From Capitella teleta (taxonomy: Eukaryota; Annelida; Polychaeta; Capitellidae): DNA of 64,000 bases. Of the stretch, positions 11,191-23,849 are shown piece by piece. The DNA lies in assembly GCA_000328365.1 (NCBI GenBank), contig KB306105.1, positions 245,629-309,628 on the forward strand, in the 5' to 3' direction. The first letter of the stretch is position 1, and every line of letters starts with the position of its first letter. A program made the translations under genes and the position numbers. The notes beneath the pieces are model-generated. The model saw only the letters and a program-made list of their open reading frames with translations. It had not been told where the DNA came from and did not search any database.

Positions 11191-13563
11191 AGACAAACGT
11201 GAGTCCTATAGAAGTACTAGAATGACTGTGCAATGTTAAAGCGCCCATTCGCAGTAGCTTGGTATTTAAGGGGATTGTAATAGGTTATTTATAACATGAA
11301 GCACCAGCATGTCGAGTTTTTATTGAGCTGTTTGTTTGGCCTTAAATCTGGCTTCAAATCTGACCGATCACGTGACCCCTATAAGCATTCTAGTTTCTCC
11401 TTTATACTTCAATGATTACAGCGTCATATTGGACATAATTGATATTGTTGCGTTGCCTCATTTTGTGCGAAGCATGATTGTGTATGAACGTATGTCGCAT
11501 AGATATTAAGCCATTTGATTGTACGTGTAAATCAATAGAACATGTTACTTTAATAATGAATTATTCATTATCGAAGCGTAATTGCACGGAATTAGCCATG
11601 TAATGGTAAACATACGTTATGAAAAGACGATTGGGAAAATAATTATGTAAACTTTGCAGCGACAAGCGGCTAGTTTTGCCAGGCACTGACACATAATTAT
11701 ATGTTTATTAATTGATCGATTGGAGCTAATATTAGGCTAATATATTAAGGAGGCTACCGATCCAAATTCAGTAAAATTGTGATCAGTTGGTACTTGCAAC
11801 GCAGGAATCAGAAAGAAAAGGGAAGGAAGCTGAATTCGGTATCTGTCTTACAAATAGTGGAAAGGGAGAAAGGAGTGAAAAGAACGACTATTGATCATTT
11901 CCTTTGGGGGGATTTCTATGCAAAAAAAAAATAATAATAATAAAAATAAAATAATAATAAATAATAATAATAAAATAAATAAATAAAGAAAAAGAAGATA
12001 AATCATATCGCTTGGTTTTAGTCAGGTAAAATTCAAAATTCATCAGTCCACGCAGTGAAGCATTGAATGTACCGGCCCCTGACATTTGCCTGACAAGCCT
12101 GACATTGGTCGCAGCCAACCAACCATGTTAATTAAATATGTCTTTCGGCCTTCTTTCTCATTTTATTACATGTATCAGCTCAATTAATATCGTTAATCAA
12201 TTGGAAATCACCAGCTTTTTGTGATGGATTTAATTACATCTGTTTATCATTTATGGTATCATTCAAACTGTCATTAGCCCACAACATGTCTTTCTGTTAT
12301 GACCCCGGGAGTAATAGCGTCTCGGATCATTGCACACAGTCAAAAGAAAGCATTTAAACAGCATTTAAACTCGACTTAAATATCAAAATCAACTCAAAAC
12401 ATGCAGTGAAGTATTCCGATGACTGCTCGTAATTAACTGCACGTTTATTATGCATGTGCTCAATCTGCGCATGCGCGCATGGCCAATAAGGTCATGGCAG
12501 AATTGGCTGTTGAATTATCCAACATCTTCTTTGAAAAGTTGCTCTTTCACTAAGTTTTATTTTATTTTATTTTATTTTATTTTATTTTATTTTATTTTAT
12601 TTTATTTTATTTTATTTTATTTTATTTTATTTTATTTTATTTTATTTTATTTTATTTTATTTTATTTTATTTTATTTTATTTTATTTTATTTTGTTTTAT
12701 TTTTTTAAGCGGAAAACAAAATAACTGTTGAAATCCTCAGTTTTTTGGTCAATGTTTTGACTACTTTTGCCTTTTTTACGATGCAACCTGCATAAAAGCA
12801 AATCATTCAGACATCAACCACCTCTTAATTCTGAATAATGATTCCTGTATCCAGTTCAATCCACTGTGTTATATTTCTTTTGTTAATTTCAGCCCAACAT
12901 TGAAGCCGAATTTCTTCGATCCGAATGAGTCTTCAGCGATATATGCCCGGTATACTACCTACTCTGGTCTATGGTCTGAGCTGTATGTAGAGGACTGCTA
13001 TATTAAAAACCTGCTGCAAACCACAATTTTTTACGTATTTATTTGGGTGCGAACACGAGGTGTGCGCTCTGAGGGATATTAGCAAACCATGGAACATCCT
13101 GTAAAGGGGATTCAAGTCAATAAGTCAGAACCCATCCAACGCATGCAAATTAATCATAACACAGTTGATGGAAATTTTTCTTACCTTTTATAGATAGAAA
13201 TATACTTAGATGTTCATTTCACACTTAGTCAAAAAAACAAAATAGCAGATAATAACAGAAACACAATTTAATAAGAAACAAAAAATACTTATGCATTCGT
13301 TTGTTGTTTGGGAAAAAATCTTGTAAACAAATATCAAATCGCGATAAAATCAACTTCACAATATTATCATAGAGGAAGAATAATTATTATAATTATTAAT
13401 ATAAAAAATAAATAATAATTATTATTCCTTTATGTTATTATGGTTACTTACATTGGTTAACGAGATAAAAAATCTTAATCAAATCATGACATATTTGGAA
13501 ATCGACATAAATATCTCTTACAGTGGGTGTGATTGAACACCCATTTTCTCCACTAAAGCGTAC
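11191..13563. other. Intergenic region with microsatellites
   Basis: AT-rich DNA with no recognised gene. It holds an AAT/AAAT-rich tract at 11928-11990, an isolated perfect NRF1-type palindrome (TGCGCATGCGCG) at 12466-12477, and the TTTTA microsatellite listed separately. An acceptor-like TTTTGTTAATTTCAG near 12890 precedes a short frame that I could not connect to anything. Confidence 0.4.
12555..12705. repeat. (TTTTA)n microsatellite
   Basis: About 28 nearly perfect TTTTA units followed by an impure end. The long open frame across it is a by-product of the repeat. Confidence 0.95.
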
Positions 13564-14003
13564 TTAAAGAAGACCACTGTTGATTTCAGAACCTTTTAGA
13601 TCGATTCAGTGGGTTTTTGTGAGTGATGAGACCATTTTTTGATTTTTTTTGTTGTCAATTGTGAATGATATTCAATAAAAATTAAACTATGAATTTCTTA
13701 CTCAGGCAGAATAATTTGAAACGAGATAAGTGCGAGATTTCTCATGAGAACTGCTGAAAGATCTTCTCACTCAACGACTCCCATTGTTAACAATAAGCGA
13801 TTAACTTTTATGACATCACGACGTTATGAAAACCAATGCGAAAAGAAAGCGAGATCATAAACCTGTCGAAATTCAATGCATCAAGGAATTAACCCACAGC
13901 AAGCGTATTATCAAAAGCTATGTCAGTTAAAAGGTCTACTTGTCTTCTGGGGACGCTCCTTTGTCATCCGTTACTGGTTCAAAATAATCAGAGGTCCTGA
14001 AGG
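13564..14003. mobile_element. TTAA-flanked 433-bp MITE, copy 1
   Basis: A diverged copy (13568 to about 13999) of the family whose intact ends read AGAGGACCTCTG...CAGAGGTCCTCT inside TTAA. The left TTAA is at 13564-13567; the right end is altered after CAGAGGTCCT. It abuts the 3' end of the Kelch pseudogene. Other copies: 33832-34264, 56695-57127 and a fragment at 25325-25419. Confidence 0.8.
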
Positions 14004-14012
14004 GTGTCAACG

Positions 14013-14685
14013 TCAACCTAAATTGAGGAATTGTGTCCATTTACTGAATGTCAGAGCAAAGCTTTTGCGCATTTCGAGTGCGCAAGTGAACCATTTGTCC
14101 AACTGAGAATCGTACTCCTCGATGCAGTCATTGTCTTCTGCTCCGCACACAAGTATTTTGCCTCTCCATTCAACTGCTGCACGTGAAAAGCGCTGAAATG
14201 GAGGTCGTTGCAATTTGGTCCACGCATCAGAGCATGGGTCATATTGCAAAAAAATTATAGGTTTGCCTCCAACGACAAATATTTTGTTATTAAATGACAC
14301 AGCACCTCCCCCAGAGCATTCTCCAGGCATTGGACAACGTGTTAGCTATGATCGTGCAGCTGAATCAAACTCATAAACTGGGCTTGAACATTGAACACCT
14401 AAAACGAATAGTTTGTGCTTGACGTACACAGCTTTAGGACGAGATAGAGCCAGAGGCAGCGGAGGAAAGGTCACATTATAAAAGAGATTTTGGGAGAATG
14501 TAAAAATTCACAACGCACTAGTTGATTGCATGTTTTGATTACCTGCTTTCAGAATAATTAACCCGATTATTGCCTCTATGCAGATGTGCGATTTCTATCA
14601 TTTTCTCGGCATTTATCCACATTAAATGGTCCATGATAGCATCTGTCTATGTTGATCCAAGAAGGCAAAGGTCATTTATTCAAGC

Positions 14686-14718
<33 letters not shown>

Positions 14719-15110
14719 GAATTTTAATCGATTTTGATGGATGGAAATTGACATTGTTCTAGAAGGAACTTCTTTTGTTTCTATTCATTGATACTGGAGA
14801 TCTTATAATCGTTTTATGCGGCTCTGAGGAGGATTTGCAGCAGGACAACAGCCCAACTGTCTATAACAGCTGCGTGAAAATAGCTTTGGAAAATGGCACA
14901 GTCAAGTGGAAGGGTCACTCGACTCGAAAGAGTTAGAATGTTTATTTTGTAGTTTGATTCTTGTAAATCACTCACAAGTCGACGTTTAAGGTCAGATAGG
15001 ATGGCCTCGTGATTATGAAGCTGTAGAATTGAACTCGAATCCCCCGGCCATCCATCCAATCTGATCATAAAGGCCTCCTGTTCGTGACTCAGCCCACAAA
15101 TAATGTTCAT
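14013..15110 (-). pseudogene. Broken BTB-Kelch (KLHL-like) gene
   Basis: On the minus strand, 14013-14480 encodes about three Kelch repeats: the blade motifs AAVEWRGKILVCG, IEEYDSQLDKW and FNNKIFVVGG are clear, and a further blade lies upstream (VKHKLFVLG...VYEFDSAAR). The frame is interrupted by an in-frame TAG at a position where Kelch repeats usually have tryptophan. Upstream at 14814-15110 a frame reads HEAILSDLKRRLVSDL and LPLDCAIFQSYFHAAV, which resembles a degraded BTB domain (weaker). A poly-T tract at 14691-14717 and non-coding sequence separate the parts. The 3' end stops at MITE copy 1. KLHL proteins are Cullin-3 adaptors; this copy is not expected to work. Confidence 0.7.
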
Positions 15111-16898
15111 TGTTTCACCTGCGATTTCATTGCATCATTTGCATGCATGTTCATGATATTGCCGATTAGTCTTCCATTGTGCTTGCCTCTTAGATTACGA
15201 ACCATATTTTGAATGACGACACAAAGGAATACATGTCCCAATGTCACCATGCATGTATGTATGTGTGATGTACGATGTTGTATCTTAATTACACGCAATA
15301 CAGCTCATCATATTGATTTTGTGATTTATTGGCTATTTTTCAACAATAGGTGGTAATAAATAAAAGATATACTAGTAACAGGGTGACAAAACATAAATTT
15401 ATGTGCTTGACGTACTCAAGTAGTGTTCACAGTAACGCAACACCAACATAGGACATAAGTACATATACGTACAGAAATTGCTTCATTTTCGGTTTGTGAG
15501 ACCGAGAAATTGTGCGAATTATAATACCAACATCTTAAAATAGCTCACACTTCCGGATGAATTGCTTTAGTTGAGAACTTCAATAAGTTTTCTACCTAAC
15601 AACGAAATTTACATTAATACAGAGTAATTGTAGTAGTTGTAAGAAATGTCTGTTATAGCCAAATGTTCAAATGAGCCTATGATAGGGGGTGGGGTATTAA
15701 ATAGTAGGTTACTGGGTATTGATTTTTTTTTTTTTTTTTTTATTTATTTTTTTTTTTGCAGGGACTTGAAAAAAGTATTATACTCACCTAGGGCGTTTAC
15801 CTGATGATGCGTCTAATGTAATTACAATAATAAAATAGAAAATATGACCTCATAAACGTATGTTGAATATCTACATATATGAGTAGGCCTTTTCTTTTTA
15901 TTGTCTGAATTGTCTGATTCAGCCATTTGTATTCTGCATGCATTCTTTCTTGCCAAGTATACACATTTCAATGTAAACCGATAACGTAAATCACCAATTT
16001 TTTTAATTGTCTGATATCTTAAATGAACCATTCAACCAACAAATCATAAAAAATGTCATTCTAAACCCAAACGGCTGAAAGGAAGACTATTCAGACGTTA
16101 TGATTTCTGCTTCTGCCATGCTACAATGAAACACACGCCTGCCCTGCATCTTGGCTGGCCTGCATCTGCTGTCAATCCAGTGCATCTACATCTTCCACCT
16201 GCAGCGGAAGAGGTAACAGACTGAGGAGGCAAAATAAACAACTTCTCGAAGGATCCAGACGATTTGTATACACGCTTCAAAAAGTAGTTCCCAACAGAAA
16301 TATTGAAATAATATCTCAAGTGACAAATAACTTCTATAAATGCAAATTATTGAAGATTATTGAATTTATGTAATGAGTTTCAACTGAGCTATTTTAACAT
16401 TCCAAACCTTGAGTAATAATGAAAGATGCCAGACGTTGAAATATATACATTGGGAACTAGCTTTCATTGCGTGTACAACTTGTGCCAGTGGGTTGTTTCG
16501 TGAGCTACTCGTAGTTTTGGTCGAACTAAACCAAGAGAAGATATCATATTAGCAGCATTGATGGTGTTTTGTTTGATCTTGGCGAATTACCATTCAACTA
16601 TTCTACGTTAATGAAGGTTTTGAAGTTGGTCTTTGGATTGGATCTGGCGGGAACACAAAATGGGTTTGAACACTTCGAAGACAACAAGCAGGTCAGTGAA
16701 CTGGGGCAACATGAGGTGTATGAGATACATGTACGGTATTAGCCTGCATCTGTTATTATGCTTATACAGCAGAACTACACGTTTTCCTAAATATACAGAA
16801 AATTAATTCATACAATTAAGTACTCGTATTAATTTTGCTTAATCTGTGAATCAACCGAAACAATAATCATCTTTAATAATAACCTTCATTAGTAGGCT

Positions 16899-16900
<2 letters not shown>
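15111..16900. other. Intergenic region
   Basis: No gene or transposon recognised. A T-rich tract lies at 15722-15758. Confidence 0.4.
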
Positions 16901-16955
<55 letters not shown>

Positions 16956-16982
16956 CATAATCATAACCATAATCATAACCAT

Positions 16983-17015
<33 letters not shown>

Positions 17016-17048
17016 AATCATAATCACAATAATCATAATAATCATAAT
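16901..17048. repeat. (AAT)n/(CAT)n microsatellite
   Basis: Pure AAT units grade into AATCAT, ATCATAACC and ATC units. It sits beyond the 3' end of the minus-strand LINE and may have grown from that element's simple-repeat tail (inference). Confidence 0.9.
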
Positions 17049-17202
17049 TTATTTCTCACAATGACATGTACAGGAGAAATGAACAAATATAGAAAAACAA
17101 TAAATATAAATACATACAATGATCATAATGGGAAACTAGGCTCTGCTATACAATGAGTGAGAGTGAACCTGAGCAATTTAAATATCAAAATAAATATATG
17201 CA

Positions 17203-18500
17203 TCAATTCAAGAGAATAAACAATCTATTAATGCATAGTGAAATCATTAAACACAATATATCAGAATGATCGAATTCATTGGATACGCTAAAAATATTGT
17301 CTCTCATATTGCATAATTCTATGATATCCATTGCGGTTGCATTATTTTCTTGAGATGTGGTGTTGTAAGTGAAATAAGACTGACTCAGCATGATTCGACT
17401 ATTAAAACCAACAGAAGATCGACTAAAGGGAAGAGAGTGGATAAATGACTGAACTAGTCTATTATTGCCGACAGAACAGCTGAAATGAAAAGTTTTAAAC
17501 CGGTGTAATAACTGAAGGGAAATTTCAGGATAATTCATTAAAGAAGGAAGTACATGTATGTTACAATGAGTACGAGGAGGTACCCTCCAAATCCTGCCGA
17601 CAATTTTCCGCCAGGCAACATAGAATTCATTAAGTAACGGTAAATCGAGACGCCATAAAACGGCACCGTAAAAAGGAAGTGCAAAAAGAATTAAATAACT
17701 GTGCAACAACACTCGAAAATCCAAACCTAGCTAATAGAATATTTGTCGGGGCCACTAGTTTCGACCTCCTCGAGATATAATTTCTTTGGCTGGATGGCTG
17801 TGGTCGATTTATATAAAACATGACCGTTAATGTCTAGACCGAGACAACAGGTACTCCTATCATTGTAACAGATACATGTATAATTTTATACACTTTTGTT
17901 TGAATTGCATTTTACAGAATATTCGTTAGCAAAATCTTGACATATTTGAGTAATAATTTAATTGACCTTCTATTAGGAGCGAGGAGAGTTAAATCATCCG
18001 CACAATAAAGAGCGCCACCAAAGTGCTCACAAAATGACAACCGATGTTTGATCGACTCAATTTATTTAAAAGGACATCCATATAAAGACAAAAAAAATAA
18101 CGGAGATAAAACGCCTCCCTGTTTAACACCATTTGTGCACTTAAAATGGGTGGAGAGAGTACTTCCCCACTTAACTCTCAAAGTTTGATTAGTGTACATA
18201 GAAAATAGAAACGAGTTATAAGTGGACATACATTTCGATCATCAAGAGCTTTAAACAATTTACAATACTTAACACGATCAAAAGCTTGAGAGGCGTCTAA
18301 CAGTACAACATGTAATGTGGAATTATTACGAGTGTAGAGATCGACTATTTTATTTAAAACAAAAGTACATTGAGTGGTTGAAGATTTTTCCTTGAACCCA
18401 AATTGAAGATCAGAAGTCACTAAATTCCCAGCATATTTCATCATAATTATTTTGTCTAAAACTTGTGCAAGGGCAATCGCACGGTAATTAGAGAAGTCAC
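17203..18500 (-). mobile_element. Decayed non-LTR retrotransposon (LINE), 3' part of the RT protein
   Basis: Read on the minus strand: RT finger and palm motifs (LQFGFKEKSSTTQCTF, then VVLLDASQAFDRV with the first catalytic aspartate, about 18260-18440), then GVKQGGVLSP and a YCADDLTLLAP catalytic box (about 17960-18160), then the C-terminal segment with LPFYGAVLWRL and AWRKIVGRIWRVPPRTHCN (about 17550-17680) to a stop at 17203. The frame is broken at least twice between these blocks. The 5' end is missing (truncated near 18.5 kb). The C-terminal motif is common in LINEs of marine invertebrates. Confidence 0.85.
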
Positions 18501-19423
18501 TGGTAGATTATTTTGGTGATTAATGGAACTTATTTGATTCTTCGTGAATTTTCTATTAATTTTTTTTTCTATTTTTAATTGTGTTGTAGAGTTGCATTAA
18601 TTAATTTCGCTGTAGACCAACTTAATTATTTAAGTTATATGATGATAATTTAAAAATATAATAAGCAAAAACGTTTAGGCTATAGTCTGTTTATTGGTAA
18701 AATTCACAAATGTCTTTTAATTGGTTAAATTTCACAAATGTTAATTGGGAATGGTGCATTCTGATCTAATAAGGAACTGGGTCATTACTACTTTCACTAA
18801 TAATTAAATGACCTTACTCACCTTAGGATTTTAGGAGCTGCTGGCCGACCATACTTTTTGTAAAGCATGCCAATGCATTAGTGACGAGGCGCTCCGTTCG
18901 GCTTTACAATGCAGAGACGACGAGGCAATGTACCTTTGTTTTAGAGAAAGTGATCGATTTCTACGTACGAAATAATTAATCGTTTTGAGGAGGGGGGGGG
19001 TTCTTATTCATTCCTCAAAAGCTTTATGTTGACAGAGTGCATGCATTGTGTTAAGACCTGGCAAAAAAAAAAAAAAAAAAAATCAGACATCAGTCTCCAA
19101 AGTTAAGAAAGAACCTTTGTGAATGCCTCCGAAGATCTAAATGTACGCCCCCCTCCCCTCCCCCTGGGTGTTTAGGTAATTTCCTGGTTTCAACAATTAA
19201 ACGTTTACTATAGAACGTTTCAATTGTGTGGGATTTTTTTCCTTTTTCTCGGGGAGCAGGATGGGAGGGGGGTGGGTTCACTCCTATGTAGGCAGGCCCC
19301 GGCCTATAGTTGCAACACAATAATCCAACTGTCTCCCAAATTGTTTTAAAAGCTAATCACCAGTTCAAACAAGTTTTTCTGTTACTGAAAATCAATTAAT
19401 AGAGTACTAAATTTCTCTTTCAG
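18501..19423. other. Intergenic or intronic DNA before the F-box exon
   Basis: No coding exon recognised. Contains a poly-A tract at 19062-19081 and C-rich or G-rich runs near 18990 and 19150. It may be intron of the F-box gene, because the F-box exon begins at a splice acceptor. Confidence 0.4.
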
Positions 19424-20231
19424 CTTTAGAACCGGAAACGGAAAACCAAAACACCGGATATGGTCGAACTGGAAGGGCGCGCAATCCAAGCACGTGGCCG
19501 ACTTTGAGACGCTCGGTCTGCCATTCAGCGTGTGCCGAAGAATCCTGCTATACCTGGAACTCTCTGACCTGGGGGCCTGCATGCTAGTATGCAAAGAATG
19601 GCTGACATTCATAGACACGTGTTCGTTCTGGAAGGAGTATCGACGAATCCACTTCAACCATAAGGTCATTCAACCTCCGCCGTCATCCTTTCTGAACGAA
19701 TGGAGCTTCATACGCGTGAAAAACGCAGCTGCCGACGACGATTCCGTGTTTTACCCTTCCCTGCAGCTATGGAAATCCGGAATTATCACTCCGTACCGCC
19801 TAGTACCGCCAAACGGTTCCATTGACACATACCACAGTTACTTATTCGCAGTTCATTGGTTGGTTCACCTACTCCCGGTGTTGAGAGATTTCAAAATGAA
19901 GCAATCAGTAGGTTTGTGTCTCTTCCAGTGGAGTCAATCTCGGATGCCAAGCGCAAGAGAGGTGTTGAATATTTTTAACGCAAATCCGTGTCTCGTGGAT
20001 GCGATCGGAGATGATGTTCAAGACCTGTGTCGGCTAGAGGTGGCAAACCATTTGAATAAAAATCCCGTCAAAGGGATCGATGTGAATTTCTTGAAGTGGG
20101 TGGTCAGGAAGTGTGGGGACAGGGTGCTGATTTTCCAGTTAGGGTCAGAAGTTGTCGAGCCAGCGCCGGGGTTCTTGCTCACTCACCTGTCGACAGGTTG
20201 GGTCGGCGGACTAATTTTTGCTTGTTCGTAG
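19424..20231 (+). CDS. F-box protein, terminal exon
   Basis: Open frame of about 269 codons ending at TAG 20229-20231. It starts after a strong acceptor (ATTTCTCTTTCAG, AG at 19422-19423) in phase 2, so at least one upstream coding exon is missing from this model; no in-frame ATG precedes the F-box in this exon. The F-box reads LGLPFSVCRRILLYLELSD then LGACMLVCKEWLTFID and FWKEY, close to the exon start. F-box proteins recruit substrates to SCF (Skp1-Cullin1) ubiquitin ligases. The C-terminal 180 residues carry no repeats (WD40, LRR or Kelch) that I recognise, so the substrate is unknown. A polyadenylation signal AATAAA follows at 20483-20488. Confidence 0.8.
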
Positions 20232-20482
20232 AATCATTTGGTGGTTAATTATATTTGGCAGCTATATAGGGCTATATACCAACAAAGAAGTGGTTATAAT
20301 AGACTAATTTATTCGTTAATATTTGTTAAAATATCTGTTTTGATGTAGTTTATTGTGACAAATCAATGATGTGCTATTTTACGTTTTATGCTTTGTTATT
20401 TTTTGACATTTGATTATTAATTTTTGCACTTCGTCAGAATTGTGGGAACGTGAATCTTCCGTTGTATGTTGAAGGATTTCTG

Positions 20483-20488
20483 AATAAA
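20483..20488 (+). terminator. Polyadenylation signal of the F-box gene
   Basis: AATAAA about 250 bp after the stop codon, in AT-rich DNA. Confidence 0.5.
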
Positions 20489-20946
20489 CAATACTTAAGT
20501 AGGAAGAAGTGACGTTGATAACCATTTTAATAAAATCCTGTGGCGTCCGATGAACACACCAAGGAAAAACAAACAAATAAGCAACTTAATCGCGTCATGG
20601 ACCAAGTGATCTACCGGAAATGATGTACAATGTACTTGAATCACGCGTATACATTAATTAATGCGATGTGCCATTCAGGTACTTTTTTTCTCCAAAAAAT
20701 ATTTTTCTATGATTGATTATCCGAAGGGCGTCCTTTTGCCTAGATCGATTTGTGAAGTCCCTCTGTCACTCCACACCTCGAGAAAATCACACAAAAAGAA
20801 TCACAAATCATCTTGAACCACGTTTGCTTTTATATTGCATGATTATGAGTGAGCCGACCTAATCAATTAGATCTGAAAGCATAAGTTCCGATCACAGGAA
20901 TACAGGTGCGCGGAGTGGAGTCAGATGGCAACAACAAAGTGTAGAC
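20489..20946. other. Intergenic region
   Basis: Nothing recognised between the F-box gene and the hAT terminus. Confidence 0.4.
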
Positions 20947-21780
20947 CAGGGGTCGGCAACCTTTTTGAGCCCCGGGCCATCCGGCAGAGTACTGAAGAGC
21001 CAACGGCCGCAGCAATCAAAATCCGCCCACCCCCCGCCCCGCCCCGCTCCCCAAAAAAAGGAACAACACAATGAGTACAAAAAGCAATAGCCTTTATCAA
21101 GTTTATTTTCTCTTAACATTAATGCGAGAATTGATGTTGGTGGCGATCGCACAAATCGTCCAAGTTCGGTTCGATCTTGGTTGAGGAGAGGAGGAGAACA
21201 TCTGTCAACCGCTGGTCTGACAGCTCGGGGCGCGTCTTGCTCTTGGTTGTCTTCATCTTACTAAAGAGCTGCTCGCAGGCGTAAGTGGAGCCAAAGAGGG
21301 AAGCAATGCGGAGGGCTCCGCTCACAAGGGCGGGGAAAGTACCGGACGCAGCAAGAGAGCTCCAGAACTGCAGTGGCGTCGTGATTCTGAACTTGCCCCG
21401 GAGGCCATCGTCGCACTGCAGCTCTATCAGTTCTCCTCACTCCTCAACGTCCACATCGAAAGGTGCGGAGAAGGTGCGGAACTCTGCCTCACAGGCCCGC
21501 ACATCCTGGAATCGGGAGGAGAATTCTTCTTAAAAGCGCTCTCTGATTGGCTCTCTTAAAATTTGAAAATCCGAGCACGCTTGAAGAAGCGCTCATAACG
21601 GACGACGCTGATTCGCTCTTAACGGAACGCTCCGCGCGCTCGCTCGCTGGCGAAACGGCAATGGCCCTTTTAGTTTTATCGTTCGAAGTACTCGCGGGCC
21701 GCATGTAATGTAATTTTTGTAATTTCGTCCAAAGCGTTGTGGGCCGCCGCGTGGTCATAAAATTAGGTCTGTATGCTTGT
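20947..21780 (-). mobile_element. hAT transposon remnant (ZBED/GTF2IRD2-like), internally deleted
   Basis: One terminus is clear: CAGGGGTCGGCAACCTTTTT at 20947-20966 is the standard terminal repeat of this hAT group. On the minus strand, 21119-21540 encodes the C-terminal hAT dimerisation region: FRTFSAPFDVDVEE, LIELQCDDGLRGKF, ASLFGSTYACEQLFSKMK, then LSDQRLTDVLLLSSTK. One in-frame stop (plus-strand CTA/TCA region near 21435) interrupts it. Everything N-terminal (BED finger and most of the RNase H-like core) is absent. Sequence at 21640-21770 resembles the sub-terminal 5' part (GCGGGCCGCATGTAATG), so this is an internally deleted copy; the second terminal repeat was not found. Confidence 0.8.
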
Positions 21781-21791
21781 GAGGTCAACAA

Positions 21792-23849
21792 GGGGCAAGT
21801 TGTGCCAACAGTTTCGGGGCCAGTTGAGCCATGGCTCAACTTGCCCCTTGTACAAGTGATCTTAAGACATTATTATTAAAACAATTTAAAGGCATCAAAA
21901 TCAAGAAGAAAGTAAAGAATTAAAAGTCTAACATAATAATTATTATAATATTAAATACATGCAGCAAGACATTAAATAATATTTGGTACCGATTTTAAGC
22001 AGGGCTGCAGATGCCGTGACTCGAGGGCAGTCTGTAAGGGCAGCATCCCGTGACTATGCCATCGATCGGATGACCCTCAAAATATTTATAGACGAGAGAG
22101 CCAAAGACGACAGGGCTTCGGCTGGTTACAAGACTCTGTCGATGAACAAGTTGGTAATTCCTAGAGCTATGGAGAGTGACTTAGCCGCTCACATTGTTCA
22201 CCTGGCGGACATGTTTCATGGTGTGACTGTCACAAAATGCTGCGAAATAGCATACGAGTAGGCCCCTATGCTACTGTCAACCACCTAGAAGTCCCCAATA
22301 GTTGGCAACGAGACAAGCGCGCTGGAAGAGACTGGTGGCTCGGATTTAAGCAGAGGCACACTGTGACCATCAGAAAACCAGAGGCCACGTCTTTTCAGCG
22401 TGCATCGGCTTTCAACCGCCCAATGGTCAACGTGTTTTACGAGAACCTTGCCAAACTCATGGATGAGCATCATTTTGAAGCATCCAGCATCTACAATTGT
22501 GATGAAACGGGTGTCACTACCGTTCAAAAACCTAAGGATGTCATAACAGCAAAAGGCAAGAAACAAGTGGGATCACTCACCTCAGGGGAGAGAGGCGAAC
22601 TTGTCACGGCAGTCTTCACCATAAACGCTGCAGGACATATCCTACCTCCCATGTTCATATTCCCACGCGTAAATTATCGCGAGCATTTTATAAATGGAGC
22701 AGCCCCGGGATCTATTGCAAAAGCCACACGACCAGGTTGGATCAATCAAGAAGTATTTGCCGATTACCTCGTACACATTGCCAATCAGACTCGTTGCTCG
22801 TGAGAGAGGAGGATCCTTCTTATCCTCGACAACCACGAATAACATGCTTCATGTCGAGTGATTGACATTGCCAGAGAGCATGGCATTGTGCTACTTACCA
22901 TCCTGCCGCACACTTCACATAAGCTGCAACCACTGGACTGCACGGTGTACGGCCCTTTCAAAGCTGCCTATGATCGCGCTACAGATGCTCACATCCGGGA
23001 AAGACGATCTCTATCTATGACATACCGGCACTCGCCTATGAAGCTCAAATGCAAGCTATGACTGCTCGAAACATCATCTCGAAATTGGAATCGGACTCAT
23101 CTGACTCTGAGGTGGAGATTTCCTATTTGGAATCAGATTCAGATTTCGAGGACGATGAAGGCGAGAACCTGATTGAAGGCGACTATGTCATTGTTAAGGT
23201 GAAAGGAAAGCTCAGAGACGTAAACTACATCGCTCGCGTTGACCAATTGGGAAATGAGTATGAAGGTATATTCTCGAAGAAAAATACCTCAAAAGAAGGG
23301 TCCTTCTTTTTTGTGCCTGATGAGGATAATGGAGCGTCTTTCGCGGCCTCCGATGTCATCAGGAAACTGCCGACACCAAAGTCGGTTGGTGGATCAGCGC
23401 GCAGAAGCTGCCAGCTGCAGTTCTCCTGTGATTTAACCAAGAATGACATCCATTGATTTCGTGTTTTTGCACATTCTATTCGTTTAATAAAAGATAGTTC
23501 CCGGTTGGTTGGTTGAATTTAACGACACTTTGACAATGGCAGTGTTATAGTAGTGTCAATATGATAAGTTATATTAGTCTCTTGATGAGAAAGTATATTT
23601 TGTAACAATGGATCAACCTACCCCATTGATCGGATCAATTAACCCCATACCTGGGGTAAGTTTATCCACTTGTACATGCTTTAGGATAATCTTTTTTTTT
23701 TTTCTTATTTAGATTTTGATTTATTGGTAGATTGAAGCAGGAGAATGTACATAAATGGCTTCTGCACTGTCCAGCAAGGTGTTTGCCCAGAGAAAGCCTT
23801 AGTGATTATACTTATGGGGAGAAAATCAATTTTGTGCTCAACTTGCCCC
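21792..23849 (+). mobile_element. pogo/Tigger-like DNA transposon, dead copy
   Basis: A 2.06-kb element bounded by inverted ends GGGGCAAGTTGTGC (21792) and GTGCTCAACTTGCCCC (ending 23849). The transposase has a psq-type helix-turn-helix (TRGQSVRAASRDYAIDR, about 22015-22070), a CENP-B-like second HTH (SWQRDKRAGRDWWLGFKQRH, about 22300-22360), and a DDE core: first D in IYNCDETGV (about 22500), second in LLILDNHE (about 22830), third in LQPLDCTVYGPF (about 22940). It ends with an acidic stretch and a 100-residue tail rich in conserved-looking VKVKGK and GDYVIVKV motifs (to 23456). Lesions: a frame change near 22255, in-frame stops at 22801-22803 and in the DNHE block, and another frame change near 23050. 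No TA duplication is visible at the inferred ends. Confidence 0.8.

Noticed and set aside
12450-12731. 93-codon frame rich in Phe-Ile-Leu
   Set aside because: It is only the translation of the TTTTA microsatellite.
16851-17045. Ile/Met-rich frame resembling a membrane segment
   Set aside because: Translation of AAT/CAT microsatellite.
21285-21533. Plus-strand 82-codon frame
   Set aside because: Antisense of the hAT transposase remnant.
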